A DNA stretch of 42,061 bases, from positions 1 through 42,061 of the forward strand of contig JAFZZM010000008.1 of NCBI GenBank assembly GCA_017615755.1, written 5' to 3'. This DNA comes from Clostridiales bacterium (GTDB lineage Bacteria; Bacillota; Clostridia; Saccharofermentanales; Saccharofermentanaceae). Positions 1 through 8,544 of the stretch are shown here, piece by piece. The first letter of the stretch is position 1, and each line of letters opens with the position of its first letter. Below the pieces are notes generated by a model. That model had not been told where the DNA came from. It made no database searches and saw only the letters and a program-made list of their open reading frames with translations. The position numbers and the translations under genes are program-made.

Positions 1-132
1 ATGTCGGCCATGAAGGATGTCACCGCTCGTTTTACCATGACGGTGGAAGTGAAAGATCAGGCACAGCTTGACCGCGTGATCGGAAGAATCAAGGCGATCC
101 GCGATGTTATCGAAGTACGTAAAGGCAATTAA
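1..132 (+). CDS. relA: RelA/SpoT-family (p)ppGpp synthetase, C-terminal end only
   Basis: Only the last 43 codons are in the window, ending in TAA at 130-132. The peptide has the pattern of the C-terminal ACT domain of long Rel/SpoT proteins: TARFTMTVEVKDQAQLDRVI followed by a short helix and IRDVIEVRKG at the very end. In these enzymes the ACT domain senses the ribosome/tRNA state and controls (p)ppGpp synthesis and hydrolysis in the N-terminal half, which lies upstream of the window. The ATG at position 1 is in frame but is most likely an internal Met. The family call rests on a short stretch, so another ACT-domain protein is possible. Confidence 0.7.
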   Translation: MSAMKDVTARFTMTVEVKDQAQLDRVIGRIKAIRDVIEVRKGN

Positions 133-204
133 GTGAAAGCGTACAGGGGTTAAAGGGAAAGAAAGCATATCTGAAGACGTGAAAGGGCAAGAATAAAGTG
201 CCGG

Positions 205-226
205 CCGGATCGATGGAAAGATCCGG
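205..226 (+). promoter_or_regulatory. Hairpin in the leader of the first unknown membrane protein
   Basis: A perfect 7-bp inverted repeat, CCGGATC (205-211) and GATCCGG (220-226), sits 18 bases before the start codon at 245. There is no T-run behind it, so it is not a standard terminator. It may be a 5' leader structure or the remains of a rel terminator. Confidence 0.35.
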
Positions 227-244
227 TCACACAGAGAGGAAGAT

Positions 245-1537
245 ATGTTTATGAATGAACAAGAACCTTCCGGGAATCCGCAGCAGGGGCAGAGCTCTGC
301 GCCGTTGCCGATCCTGACTCCGGAGACGTTTGCGGCTGAAATCCTGCCACAGGAATCTCCGGTCTCGCCGGAAACCGAACATCCCGCGAAAAAAGAAAAT
401 AAAGGAAAGATCGCACTGATCGTATCTTGTTCTGCGGTCCTGCTTGCCGGGATCGTTACGGTAGCTGTGCTCACCGCAACAGGCGCTTTTGCCAAAGAAA
501 AAGAACCCGCCGGTGAAACTTCTTTGCCCACGGTTTCGGAAACAGATACAACGACCTCATCACAGACGACAGAGGCGACATCGACCACGCCAACGGAACC
601 TAAGGCGGAGCTGATCACCTCGCTTGATCAGGTTACCGATGAACAGATCGAGAAGATGAATGAAGCGGCCAGACAGTACATACGGGAAGACGGCGATCCG
701 TTCAGAAAAGAAAAGATGCCCGACGAAATAACTGTCGATGAGATGAATTTCCTCGGCATGATGCTTGCGGATACGACCACATACCAGTCGCAGGAAAAAG
801 CAATATTACTCGATATGGTGTATCAGGTGCAGGTGACGGACAACACCGAAGACTCACCGGTGAAGAGACAGTATTTCTGGGTAGTTGCTTTTACCGAGGT
901 GTATCAGGATGGAACGCTGAATACGGAGGATTGGGGGCCGGTTGCGGATGCGATCTATTTTGATAATTGGACTGCGAGAGGATATTCGAGCCTTGGCACG
1001 TTAACGAACCGGATCCTGGCCGAATATACCGTTCTGGGAAGTACCGTTGATTCTTCACGCCTCCTGCCTTTTGATGGAGAAGATCCGACTGAGATCAAAG
1101 TTGAACGCGTATCCCGGATCGATCAGATCACCAAGGCGATGGAACGGGGACTCCGTGACGTCACGGAATTCTGGATGAAAGAGAATATCCTTCAGGAAAT
1201 CAAGGACGGGTTCAAATATGAAGATGCGGAATATTTAGGCCTGGCCGTATCCGCCGGACCTCGTGACAACATGGTCTATGTGGTGTATGAGATCCATGAG
1301 ATTGACCTGAATAGCACTCCGCCGCAAGAGAAGACTTTCATCTGGTATACCGGGATCGAAGAAGTGTATACAGACGGCCAGATATCTTCTTACACGGTGT
1401 ATGCCTCGAGCTATTTCATAAGCATGGATAGTGAAGTAGACGGCGAGATCAACAGCATTGAGGAACTTCGCGAACACCTTGCGCGCAACCACTCTACCTG
1501 GTCATATGAAGATAACTTTGACGATGCAAAAGCGTAA
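245..1537 (+). CDS. Unknown membrane-anchored protein, paralogue 1 (internal duplication)
   Basis: I do not recognise the family. The 430-residue product has a cytoplasmic N-terminus of about 55 residues containing LTPETFA, one strong membrane segment at about residues 56-82, then a Thr/Ser-rich linker at about 95-120 and an extracellular region. The extracellular part contains two related copies of one domain: LDMVYQVQVTD followed by an aromatic-rich strand ending FTEVYQDG, and again MVYVVYEIHEID followed by GIEEVYTDG. The next gene is a paralogue with the same layout, 78 bases downstream and probably co-transcribed. An AGAGAGGA ribosome site precedes the ATG; a second in-frame ATG two codons later is also possible. 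Likely a surface or envelope-stress protein, but no function can be assigned. Confidence 0.8.
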   Translation: MFMNEQEPSGNPQQGQSSAPLPILTPETFAAEILPQESPVSPETEHPAKKENKGKIALIVSCSAVLLAGIVTVAVLTATGAFAKEKEPAGETSLPTVSETDTTTSSQTTEATSTTPTEPKAELITSLDQVTDEQIEKMNEAARQYIREDGDPFRKEKMPDEITVDEMNFLGMMLADTTTYQSQEKAILLDMVYQVQVTDNTEDSPVKRQYFWVVAFTEVYQDGTLNTEDWGPVADAIYFDNWTARGYSSLGTLTNRILAEYTVLGSTVDSSRLLPFDGEDPTEIKVERVSRIDQITKAMERGLRDVTEFWMKENILQEIKDGFKYEDAEYLGLAVSAGPRDNMVYVVYEIHEIDLNSTPPQEKTFIWYTGIEEVYTDGQISSYTVYASSYFISMDSEVDGEINSIEELREHLARNHSTWSYEDNFDDAKA

Positions 1538-1615
1538 ATCCCAAGAGAAAAGAAGACATGATCTGAACGAAAGAAAGAAGGAAAAGGAAGAGAAAGAGGA
1601 AAGGAGAAAAAGTGT

Positions 1616-2938
1616 ATGTCTTTGGATGAACAAGATTCGAAAAAAGAACTGGCGGGTTCAGATGCTTCTAAGCCACAGGCTGTTCTGACGCCGGAGTCGA
1701 TGGCGCAGAGTGCGCATCCGTCATGGGAGATGAAGAGGTCTGTGACGAAAACGGAGGAAACGGCTCCCCAGAATTATGGAAGCGGACTGAAAACGGTGAT
1801 ACTGGCTTCGGTGGGAATGCTCCTTCTTGCGGGCATCATTGTGACCGTGGTCCTTGCGGCAAACGGGAGTCTTTTCAAAGGAAAGAAGAAGCTGTCGCAG
1901 GAAGCCGGTGAACAACAGGCGGTCAAGGAGACGACGGTGAAACCGACTACCGATCCTTCTACGGCCACACCGACTCCGGAACCGGGACCGATCGAAGGTG
2001 ACGGGTATATCTCGGATATAAAACAGATCACAAGCTCGCAGTACAAGGAGATGCACGATGCGGCGAGACATGCTTTGCTAAGCCACGATATGGACGATAT
2101 CGGCCTTCCGGATGAGGTCACGATCGATGAGATGAACTATCTTGGCGCGATCCGTAAAGCAGAAACCTCGTTTGGCAGTTCGACGATCGTCGAAATGGAA
2201 TTGGATATGGTCTATCAGGTGCAGGTGACCGACAAGACCGGAGCCGAACCGGTGAAGCGCCAGTTCTTCTGTTCGTTTGGGTTCCCTGAAGTGTATCAGA
2301 GCGGATATGTGAACAGCGACAGAATTCTCATGCCTTCATCGATCATCTGCTTTGGTAATTGGTCGGTGCATGGCTGTCTGGATCTGGACAGGTTGATCGC
2401 ACATGTTCAAGATACCGGGCTTCAGGTCGCCGGAGGAACTGTAGATGAGAGCAAGCTGATTCCTTTTGAGGGAAAAGATCCGATTCAGTTTGAACACCAC
2501 AAACATGCAAAAAAGCTGGAGCAGCTTACGGATCAGGTCATCGAATTATACAGGAAACAAGCCGGGGACTGGATGTCATTCTGCCTGAACGGGATCAGCG
2601 AACTTCAGGGAAAACAGAATGTGGGAGATATTGAATATGTGGGCATCGCTCTGACCGCATCCCCAACAGAAAACAAAAACCTGGTATATATCGTGTACAG
2701 ATGGACCGTGACAGATCTGGAACAGGACCCGCCGGAAAGCAAGAACGTATACTGGTATGTGAGCTTTGAAGACTGTATTGCAGACGGAGAAATCTATTGC
2801 GGATCCACCATGCAGAATATGAATCCCATGTCACCGAAAGAGTGGGTGAATTACGGAATGACCAACATGGAGGACCTGCGTGCACACCTCGCCGGACTAA
2901 GACGCGGCTGGACCTACGAGGACAACTTCGTTGAGTAA
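1616..2938 (+). CDS. Unknown membrane-anchored protein, paralogue 2
   Basis: A 440-residue paralogue of the preceding gene. It shares the N-terminal LTPESMA motif, a single membrane segment at about residues 57-82 and a Thr/Pro linker rich in TPTPEPG. The block around DEVTIDEMNYLGA is nearly identical to the DEITVDEMNFLGM of paralogue 1, followed by LDMVYQVQVTD and then a second copy of the domain. Both proteins end in a similar motif (WTYEDNF here, WSYEDNF there). The ATG is preceded by AAAGGAGAAAA. Tandem duplication with clear divergence suggests two related extracellular roles. A strong terminator follows at 2968-2998. Function unknown. Confidence 0.8.
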   Translation: MSLDEQDSKKELAGSDASKPQAVLTPESMAQSAHPSWEMKRSVTKTEETAPQNYGSGLKTVILASVGMLLLAGIIVTVVLAANGSLFKGKKKLSQEAGEQQAVKETTVKPTTDPSTATPTPEPGPIEGDGYISDIKQITSSQYKEMHDAARHALLSHDMDDIGLPDEVTIDEMNYLGAIRKAETSFGSSTIVEMELDMVYQVQVTDKTGAEPVKRQFFCSFGFPEVYQSGYVNSDRILMPSSIICFGNWSVHGCLDLDRLIAHVQDTGLQVAGGTVDESKLIPFEGKDPIQFEHHKHAKKLEQLTDQVIELYRKQAGDWMSFCLNGISELQGKQNVGDIEYVGIALTASPTENKNLVYIVYRWTVTDLEQDPPESKNVYWYVSFEDCIADGEIYCGSTMQNMNPMSPKEWVNYGMTNMEDLRAHLAGLRRGWTYEDNFVE

Positions 2939-2960
2939 CGAGCTGAAAGGTCTGAAAAGA

Positions 2961-2998
2961 ATAGAAAAAAGAGAGGGCTGAAAAGCCCTCTTTTTTCC
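2961..2998. terminator. Bidirectional intrinsic terminator
   Basis: Perfect stem GAGGGCT (2973-2979) and AGCCCTC (2984-2990) with a GAAA loop. It is flanked by an A-run on the left and TTTTTT on the right, so it can end transcription of the paralogue pair on the plus strand and of rnj on the minus strand. The A/T flanks can also extend the stem. Confidence 0.9.
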
Positions 2999-3034
2999 TT
3001 CATGACATATATGTGGGTACCATCAAAAGTGGTA

Positions 3035-5200
3035 TCAGATCTCCATGACGTTGATAATGATCAACGGTCTTCTCTTGGTGCTCTCGAAAAGCATGCTCTT
3101 CAATGCATCACGGATGTGATTGGACTCTACGGCCTCGCGGATCGTCTTGGTGGACTTGTTGGTCTCCAGACGGTGCAGGTAGTTGTAGAGTTTCTGTGAA
3201 AGCTCATGCTGGATCGCACCGGCTTCGCTCTCAAAGAGGAATCCGACAGACTGCATGGCCGGCGGGCAGAGGAGCTTGCCGGAGACTTTGGAAATGACGA
3301 TGGAAACAGAAACCACACCATCGTCAGCCAGGATACGGCGGTCGCGGAATACGCGGTTGTCGATATCACCGGCACCGGCACCATCGATGAGAACAGGTGC
3401 AGCAGGGACAAAGTCAGCGATCTTGGCGGTATCCGGTGTTACTTCCAGAACATCACCGTTATTCAGGATAAACGTACGGGATTCCGGTGTGCCGAGGCGC
3501 TGCGCGAGCGCGGCATGACGGAAAAGCATACGGTATTCACCATGGCAGGGGACGAAGAACTTCGGCTTGACCAGCGTGTGGATGAGCGTCAGTTCATCGA
3601 GGTAGGCGTGACCCGAAACATGTACATCGGCAAGAGACTCGTAGATGACGTGGGCACCACGGCGGAACAACTCGTTGATGACACGATAGATCGGTTTCTC
3701 GTTGCCCGGGATCGGGTGAGCAGAAAGGATGACGGTATCGCCCTCGTGGATATCGACCACGCGGTGCGAAGCAAACGCCATGCGGGACAGCGCGCTCATC
3801 GGTTCGGCCTGAGATCCTGTGGTCAGGATGACGACCTCTTCCGGTTCGTATTTGTTGATGTCGTTGATATCAATCAAAGTACTGGGGTTCATGTTGATGT
3901 AACCCAGCGAATTGGCGACGGAGAACGTGTTGAGCATCGAACGTCCGATCAGGGCCACCTTGCGGTTGTACATCTCGGCAGCGGTGAAGATCTGCTGCAT
4001 ACGGTGCACGTGGCTGCTGAACGTCGCGATGATGATGCGTCCCGTCGTGTTTCTGAAGATCCGCTGGAAAGACTCGCCCACGTGTTTCTCGGACGGGGAG
4101 GAGCCGGGGATCTCAACATTCGTGCTCTCTGCCAGGAGCAGAAGCACACCCTGACGGCCGTATTCCGCGAAACGACCCAGGTCGATCGGCTCACCGTTGA
4201 TCGGTGTAAAGTCGATCTTAAAGTCACCGGTGTGGATGATGTTTCCAATCGGTGTGCGGATACCAAATGCAAAAGCATCGGCGATACTGTGGTTGACGCG
4301 AATGAACTCGACCTTGAAGCTGTTACCGGCTTTGATGACATCGCCCGCTGCCGCATAGACCAGCTCGATACCGCGTGTTCCGACACCGGCATCCATGAGC
4401 TTGTGACGCGTCAGCTCGATCGTAAGCTTGCCGCCGTAGATCGGGCACTTGATCTCCCGCATCAGATAGGGGAGAGCACCGATATGGTCTTCATGGCCGT
4501 GGGTCAAGAAGATACCACGGACACGGTCTTTATTCTGGATAACATATGTGTAGTCCTGGATCACGGCGTCAACACCGAGCATGCTTTCTTCCGGGAACGC
4601 CACGCCGACATCCACGATGATGATGTCGTTGTCGTACTCGAAGAGCGTCATGTTCTTGCCGATCTCCTGCATACCGCCCAGAGGAATGACCTTGAGCTTA
4701 TGCGATTCGCGCCTGCTTGCAAAAGCCTTCTCCGCGTCCTGTACGGCCTTAACGAAGGTTGTGTTGATCTCGGAGAGTACTTCTGCGGATGCCGAGCCAA
4801 AAGCACCGGCACTGAGGAGTTTCTTGGTCGATTTTGTGGCTTTGGCACTGAGTTCCTTCTTGGAAGAAGGCTTCGAAGTCTTGGATGACTTGGAAGAAAC
4901 GGTCTTGGAAGATTCTTTCTTTTCCTGCTTGACAGGCTTTTTCAGTGTTCGGGACGAATCCGCGTGCTTGGCTTTTTCGGTCTTTTCGATCTTGTGCGCG
5001 CGGTTGATGTGAAGGGAGATCTCATCCTGGATCTCTCTGTCGGTCCACTGGTTGGATGCGGAACGCTTACTCTTGCCGGGCTTTCCCGATGGGGCACCGG
5101 TCTTTTTCTTCTTCAACGCAGACGGAAGACGTACCGCGTTGTTATATGCGGGCGCACCGGACTTCTTGTCCGATGTGCTTCGGTTCTTTGATGATGCCAT
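3035..5200 (-). CDS. rnj: Ribonuclease J with a long basic N-terminal extension
   Basis: A 721-residue member of the metallo-beta-lactamase/beta-CASP ribonuclease family, which combines 5'-3' exonuclease and endonuclease activity in mRNA decay and rRNA maturation. The catalytic metal-binding motif THGHEDHIG is at residues 233-241. Further landmarks are ILTTGSQAEPMSALSRMA (beta-CASP region) and FFVPCHGEYRML near the C-terminal part. The catalytic body starts at about residue 170 with VIPLGGMQEIGKN. Residues 1-169 are a low-complexity Lys/Ser-rich region that most RNase J proteins (about 555 residues) lack. The start is supported by AGGGGAAG seven bases upstream of the ATG. It lies 22 bases downstream of the 3D-domain gene and is probably co-transcribed with it. 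Confidence 0.95.
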   Translation of the reverse strand: MASSKNRSTSDKKSGAPAYNNAVRLPSALKKKKTGAPSGKPGKSKRSASNQWTDREIQDEISLHINRAHKIEKTEKAKHADSSRTLKKPVKQEKKESSKTVSSKSSKTSKPSSKKELSAKATKSTKKLLSAGAFGSASAEVLSEINTTFVKAVQDAEKAFASRRESHKLKVIPLGGMQEIGKNMTLFEYDNDIIIVDVGVAFPEESMLGVDAVIQDYTYVIQNKDRVRGIFLTHGHEDHIGALPYLMREIKCPIYGGKLTIELTRHKLMDAGVGTRGIELVYAAAGDVIKAGNSFKVEFIRVNHSIADAFAFGIRTPIGNIIHTGDFKIDFTPINGEPIDLGRFAEYGRQGVLLLLAESTNVEIPGSSPSEKHVGESFQRIFRNTTGRIIIATFSSHVHRMQQIFTAAEMYNRKVALIGRSMLNTFSVANSLGYINMNPSTLIDINDINKYEPEEVVILTTGSQAEPMSALSRMAFASHRVVDIHEGDTVILSAHPIPGNEKPIYRVINELFRRGAHVIYESLADVHVSGHAYLDELTLIHTLVKPKFFVPCHGEYRMLFRHAALAQRLGTPESRTFILNNGDVLEVTPDTAKIADFVPAAPVLIDGAGAGDIDNRVFRDRRILADDGVVSVSIVISKVSGKLLCPPAMQSVGFLFESEAGAIQHELSQKLYNYLHRLETNKSTKTIREAVESNHIRDALKSMLFESTKRRPLIIINVMEI

Positions 5201-5222
5201 ATACAGCTTCCCCTAAGTTTTA

Positions 5223-6446
5223 TTAGTTTACAATGTACACCTTGACGTTATACAGAGTCGGGTGATTTCCGGATTCGCCGTCTTCTGCAAAAATGTCGAT
5301 CGTGTGACCGTCCACGCCATAACCGGTATCCTCGGCAATGTAATAGCCGTCGCCGCCCAGAGGATCATTCTCTACATACACGGTAGAACCGAGAGGAATA
5401 ACGCTCGGGTCAACTGCGATGGTACGGCCTTCTGTGGCGATCGTGCCTGTTCTTGTGGTACGGTTGTCGGTTCCGGGACCTGCATAGTCCGGACCGTAGA
5501 ATGTTACTTTAAAGTCTGCACCGACGAGGACCATCGAGCCATCTCCCGGCTTCTCAGGCTTCTCGGGAGCCGGTGTCGGTTCCGGATCTTTCTCGGGGAC
5601 AGGTGTCGGAGTCGGAACAGGAGTCGGTGTGCGCTCAGGCTCTTCGTCGCGCTCCGGTTTCGGCGTATTGGTCGGCTCCGGCTTCGGTGTTTTGGTCGGT
5701 TCCGGTTTCGGTGTCGGCGTAGCCGGCTTCTCGTCAGAACACAGGTCAGCGAGTACATATGTATCGCGGATCGTTCTGAACCAGCCGGTATTCGTGATCG
5801 CTACAACTTCGATCGCATCGCCGGCATAAAGAGTCTTGGTGATCGGGTATTCCGTACCCGGGCCGGAACGGACGTTAACTTCGCCGTTCACGTAATATGT
5901 ACCGCTCATGGGCGTTTCTGTCCATGCCGGCTTCGGTGTCGGTGTTCTTGTCGGAGCAGGTGTATTCGTCGGATCCGCCTCGCGCTCCGCTGTGGTCTCG
6001 GCCGCTGTCGTTTCCGGAACGGTGGTCTCCTCGGAAGACTCTGTGGTTGCTTCCGTGGTCGCATCCGCGCCACCCGCAAGGGCAGGGGAAGCGGTTTCCT
6101 CAGTACCCGGATTTACGCCTCCGCCCATGGCTGCATCATCGAAATACGTTCTGCCTCCACCAACGCCCATGGCTTGCGCTTCAAAAGCACTTTCCGTGGT
6201 GGTAGTGGCAGCTGTAGTTTCTTCAGTAGTCGTTGCGGAAGTTTCCAGTTGTGTGGAATCGGCCTTGTATTCGATATTGTTGATCTGGTCGTATTCTTTC
6301 TCCGTTTTGCGCTTGGAGCCGTTCAGGAGAGTATCTGTACCTACGACGCAGGAAAACGCAAGCAAGATGATGATGCCGATGCCGACGAATGTCGTAAAAC
6401 GGTTCTTGCTCTGCGCGGTATTCTTCGGAAGTCCGATAAACTTCAT
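5223..6446 (-). CDS. SH3b and 3D-domain envelope protein
   Basis: A membrane-anchored, probably extracellular, cell-wall protein of 407 residues from this start. Order: a basic N-terminus; one membrane segment (VGIGIIILLAFSCVVG); a long Thr/Glu-rich region; a bacterial SH3 domain (YYVNGEVNVRSGPGTEYPI to YVLADLC), which binds peptidoglycan; a Pro-rich spacer built of degenerate PKPEPT repeats; and a C-terminal 3D domain with the aspartate signature EDTGYGVDGHTIDIF. 3D domains occur in double-psi-barrel lytic enzymes such as Rpf/MltA-like proteins. I prefer the ATG at 6446 because AAGGAG precedes it at good spacing. An in-frame upstream ATG at 6509 has an AGAGGT site and would add 21 residues. 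It probably leads an operon with rnj. Confidence 0.85.
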   Translation of the reverse strand: MKFIGLPKNTAQSKNRFTTFVGIGIIILLAFSCVVGTDTLLNGSKRKTEKEYDQINNIEYKADSTQLETSATTTEETTAATTTTESAFEAQAMGVGGGRTYFDDAAMGGGVNPGTEETASPALAGGADATTEATTESSEETTVPETTAAETTAEREADPTNTPAPTRTPTPKPAWTETPMSGTYYVNGEVNVRSGPGTEYPITKTLYAGDAIEVVAITNTGWFRTIRDTYVLADLCSDEKPATPTPKPEPTKTPKPEPTNTPKPERDEEPERTPTPVPTPTPVPEKDPEPTPAPEKPEKPGDGSMVLVGADFKVTFYGPDYAGPGTDNRTTRTGTIATEGRTIAVDPSVIPLGSTVYVENDPLGGDGYYIAEDTGYGVDGHTIDIFAEDGESGNHPTLYNVKVYIVN

Positions 6447-6562
6447 TCCAATCTCCTTCAGTTCTGTATCCCGCAATTTCGGTGTTTGTGGCCGGTTGCG
6501 GAACAGCATCTGTTACCTCTTCCCCCGTCCGTTTTGCCAAGGGGGTGCAATAATCATGCAAT

Positions 6563-6591
6563 ATTGTACCACAAATCCCTGATTTAGGCAA
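6563..6591 (-). promoter_or_regulatory. Promoter of the 3D-domain gene/rnj operon
   Basis: On the minus strand TTGCCT (6586-6591), a 17-bp spacer and TACAAT (6563-6568) match a sigma-A type promoter at 4/6 and 5/6. The spacer is one arm of the inverted repeat that follows pyk, so promoter and possible pyk terminator overlap. Confidence 0.6.
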
Positions 6592-6604
6592 AAATCAGGG
6601 ATTT
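6573..6604. terminator. Perfect 13-bp inverted repeat after pyk (weak terminator or operator)
   Basis: Arms AAATCCCTGATTT (6573-6585) and AAATCAGGGATTT (6592-6604) are perfectly complementary around a 6-base loop, 44 bases beyond the pyk stop. The T-tract is short in both directions, so termination may be inefficient. It may instead act as an operator for the promoter embedded in it. Confidence 0.55.
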
Positions 6605-6647
6605 TAGAGGTTTGCCGAGGCTGATTTTGAGGGCATTTTCCGACCTG

Positions 6648-8414
6648 TCAGGACACGCTTCCACGCTTCGCATCCACCGAAACGGTCGCGCCGTCGGTGA
6701 GTACTTTCGTGCAGTTCTCGCAGGACAGAATAGCCGGAATATCAAGGGCCATCGCCACTGTGGCGGCATGAGAAGCAGAATCGTCATCCTCGACGATCAG
6801 TGCTTTTGCATGCTTGATAAAAGGCATCATTTTGTTGTTGGTGTACGGAGCCACGAGGATGATGCTGTCGTCCTCGGAGAGCGGCGGCTGGGCATCGAGG
6901 TGCTCCGGGTCTTTTACGATGTAAACGGTACCGGTGACGTGGGAGCCCTGCTCATCGGAAGTGGGCTGGCCGTTACCATGTACGATGGACTTGCCGAGAG
7001 CCTGCACGCGGATCGTGTTGGTCGTACCGCTCATGCCGACCGGAGTACCACCGGTCATAACGACGAGGTCACCGTTGCTGAGGAAATCGCACTTCTGTGC
7101 AGCCTGGATACCGACTTCGAAGAGTTCGTCGGTGGTGGCGACTTCCGGAACCAGGATCGGGTAGACGCCCCAGCTCAGGTTCAGCTGACGCTGTACGCGA
7201 GGGAAGAGCGTGCCGGCAACGATCGGGCTGGCCGGACGGAAACGGGAGATCTGACGGGCGGTTCTGCCGCCGTGAGTCACCGTAACGATAGCTTTTGCAT
7301 TGATGTCCATGGCGGTCGTGCAGGTCGCGTGGGAAATCGCGTTGGCGACGGATGGCATCATGGACGGCTTGGACTTACTGAACTGATTCCAGTAGTCGAT
7401 GGAAGCCTCGGTCTGCTTGGCGATCTCGACCATCATCTTCAGGGCCTCGACCGGATACTTACCGTTGGCAGTCTCGCCGCTCAACATAACGGCAGAAGTA
7501 CCATCGAAGATCGCGTTCGCGACGTCGGAAACCTCCGCTCTTGTCGGACGCGGGTTGCGGATCATGGAGTCGAGCATCTGTGTTGCCGTAATAGAGATCT
7601 TACCGGCGGAATGGCACTGCTGGATGCAGCGCTTCTGAACGATCGGTACATTCGCAGCCGGGATCTCGACGCCGAGGTCACCACGGGCAACCATTATACC
7701 GTTACTTACTTTCAGGATCTCGTCGAAGTTCAGGATACCTTCGTTGTTCTCGATCTTCGCGATGATGTTGATGCCGTGATCGCCGTGCTTCTCGAGGATG
7801 TGACGGATCTCCTGGACATCTCTTGCCTTTCTTACGAAAGACGCGGCGATGAAGTCGAACTCGTTCTTTACGGCAAAGAGGATATCTTCCTTATCTTTGG
7901 CGGTCAGTGACGGCAGGCAAAGCTCTGCATCCGGAACGTTGACACTCTTTTTCGTGGAGACCGGACCACCGTTGCTGACGGTGCAGTAGATATCGCCACC
8001 CTTGATCTTCTTGACGATGAGCTCGATGAGACCGTCGTCGATGAGGATACGGGAACCCACTTTGACATCGTGGGCAAGTTCTTTATAAGAAACAGAGAAT
8101 TCCTTGTCGGTACCGATCACATCTTTTTCACGGATCACGACTTCGGAACCCTCGATGAAGTTGGTCTTGCCTCCTTCAAATTCGCCTGTCCGGATCTCCG
8201 GGCCTTTGGTGTCGAGGAGAAGGGCGACCGGAAGATCGAGTTCTTCACGGATCCGCTTTACGCGGTCGATACGCTGCTGGTGCTCCTCGTAAGAGCCGTG
8301 GGAAAAGTTCAGACGTGCGACGTTCATGCCGGCCAGCATGAGCTCGCGGATCACCTCATCGGAATCCGCCGCCGGACCGAGAGTACAGATTATTTTTGTC
8401 TTTCTCATACACAT
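6648..8414 (-). CDS. pyk: Pyruvate kinase with C-terminal PEP-utilising domain
   Basis: Converts phosphoenolpyruvate and ADP to pyruvate and ATP in glycolysis, in the cytoplasm. The 588-residue length matches the long Bacillota form. Visible features are the N-terminal KIICTLGPA, SHGSYEEH, the substrate/metal region IIAKIENNEGI and ARGDLGVEIP, and the potassium/active-site block ATQMLDSMIRNPRPTRAEVSDVANA. The last 110 residues form the extra swivelling domain of PEP-utilising enzymes, with SHAATVAMALDIPAI. The first ATG (8414) is chosen because AAGGAG lies 10 bases upstream; an ATG two codons later is less well placed. It supplies the pyruvate used by the PflB encoded 3 kb away. Confidence 0.97.
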   Translation of the reverse strand: MCMRKTKIICTLGPAADSDEVIRELMLAGMNVARLNFSHGSYEEHQQRIDRVKRIREELDLPVALLLDTKGPEIRTGEFEGGKTNFIEGSEVVIREKDVIGTDKEFSVSYKELAHDVKVGSRILIDDGLIELIVKKIKGGDIYCTVSNGGPVSTKKSVNVPDAELCLPSLTAKDKEDILFAVKNEFDFIAASFVRKARDVQEIRHILEKHGDHGINIIAKIENNEGILNFDEILKVSNGIMVARGDLGVEIPAANVPIVQKRCIQQCHSAGKISITATQMLDSMIRNPRPTRAEVSDVANAIFDGTSAVMLSGETANGKYPVEALKMMVEIAKQTEASIDYWNQFSKSKPSMMPSVANAISHATCTTAMDINAKAIVTVTHGGRTARQISRFRPASPIVAGTLFPRVQRQLNLSWGVYPILVPEVATTDELFEVGIQAAQKCDFLSNGDLVVMTGGTPVGMSGTTNTIRVQALGKSIVHGNGQPTSDEQGSHVTGTVYIVKDPEHLDAQPPLSEDDSIILVAPYTNNKMMPFIKHAKALIVEDDDSASHAATVAMALDIPAILSCENCTKVLTDGATVSVDAKRGSVS

Positions 8415-8479
8415 AATTCTTGTCTCCTTATTGTTACGCGACGCCGGAACCGGTGCGCGGAATGAATCAAATTTTTTCG

Positions 8480-8508
8480 CTTATAAGATACCACTCCGCT
8501 CCCGTCAA
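8480..8508 (-). promoter_or_regulatory. pyk promoter
   Basis: Minus-strand TTGACG (8503-8508), exactly 17 bases, then TATAAG (8480-8485). Both hexamers match the housekeeping consensus at 5/6. The predicted start site leaves a leader of about 60 bases before pyk. Confidence 0.8.
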
Positions 8509-8544
8509 TACCACTCAAAATGTCTTGTGCGATTTGTCAAATCG

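Noticed and set aside
3206..4888. 560-codon plus-strand ORF opposite rnj
   Set aside because: It is the antisense frame of a clear RNase J gene; the product is low in family-like motifs and has no ribosome site.
5629..5760. Pro/Lys/Glu repeats in the 3D-domain protein as a CRISPR or tandem DNA repeat
   Set aside because: They are degenerate codons of a Pro-rich protein linker, in frame, without spacers.
6612..7910. 432-codon plus-strand ORF opposite pyk
   Set aside because: Shadow of the pyruvate kinase gene created by its codon use.
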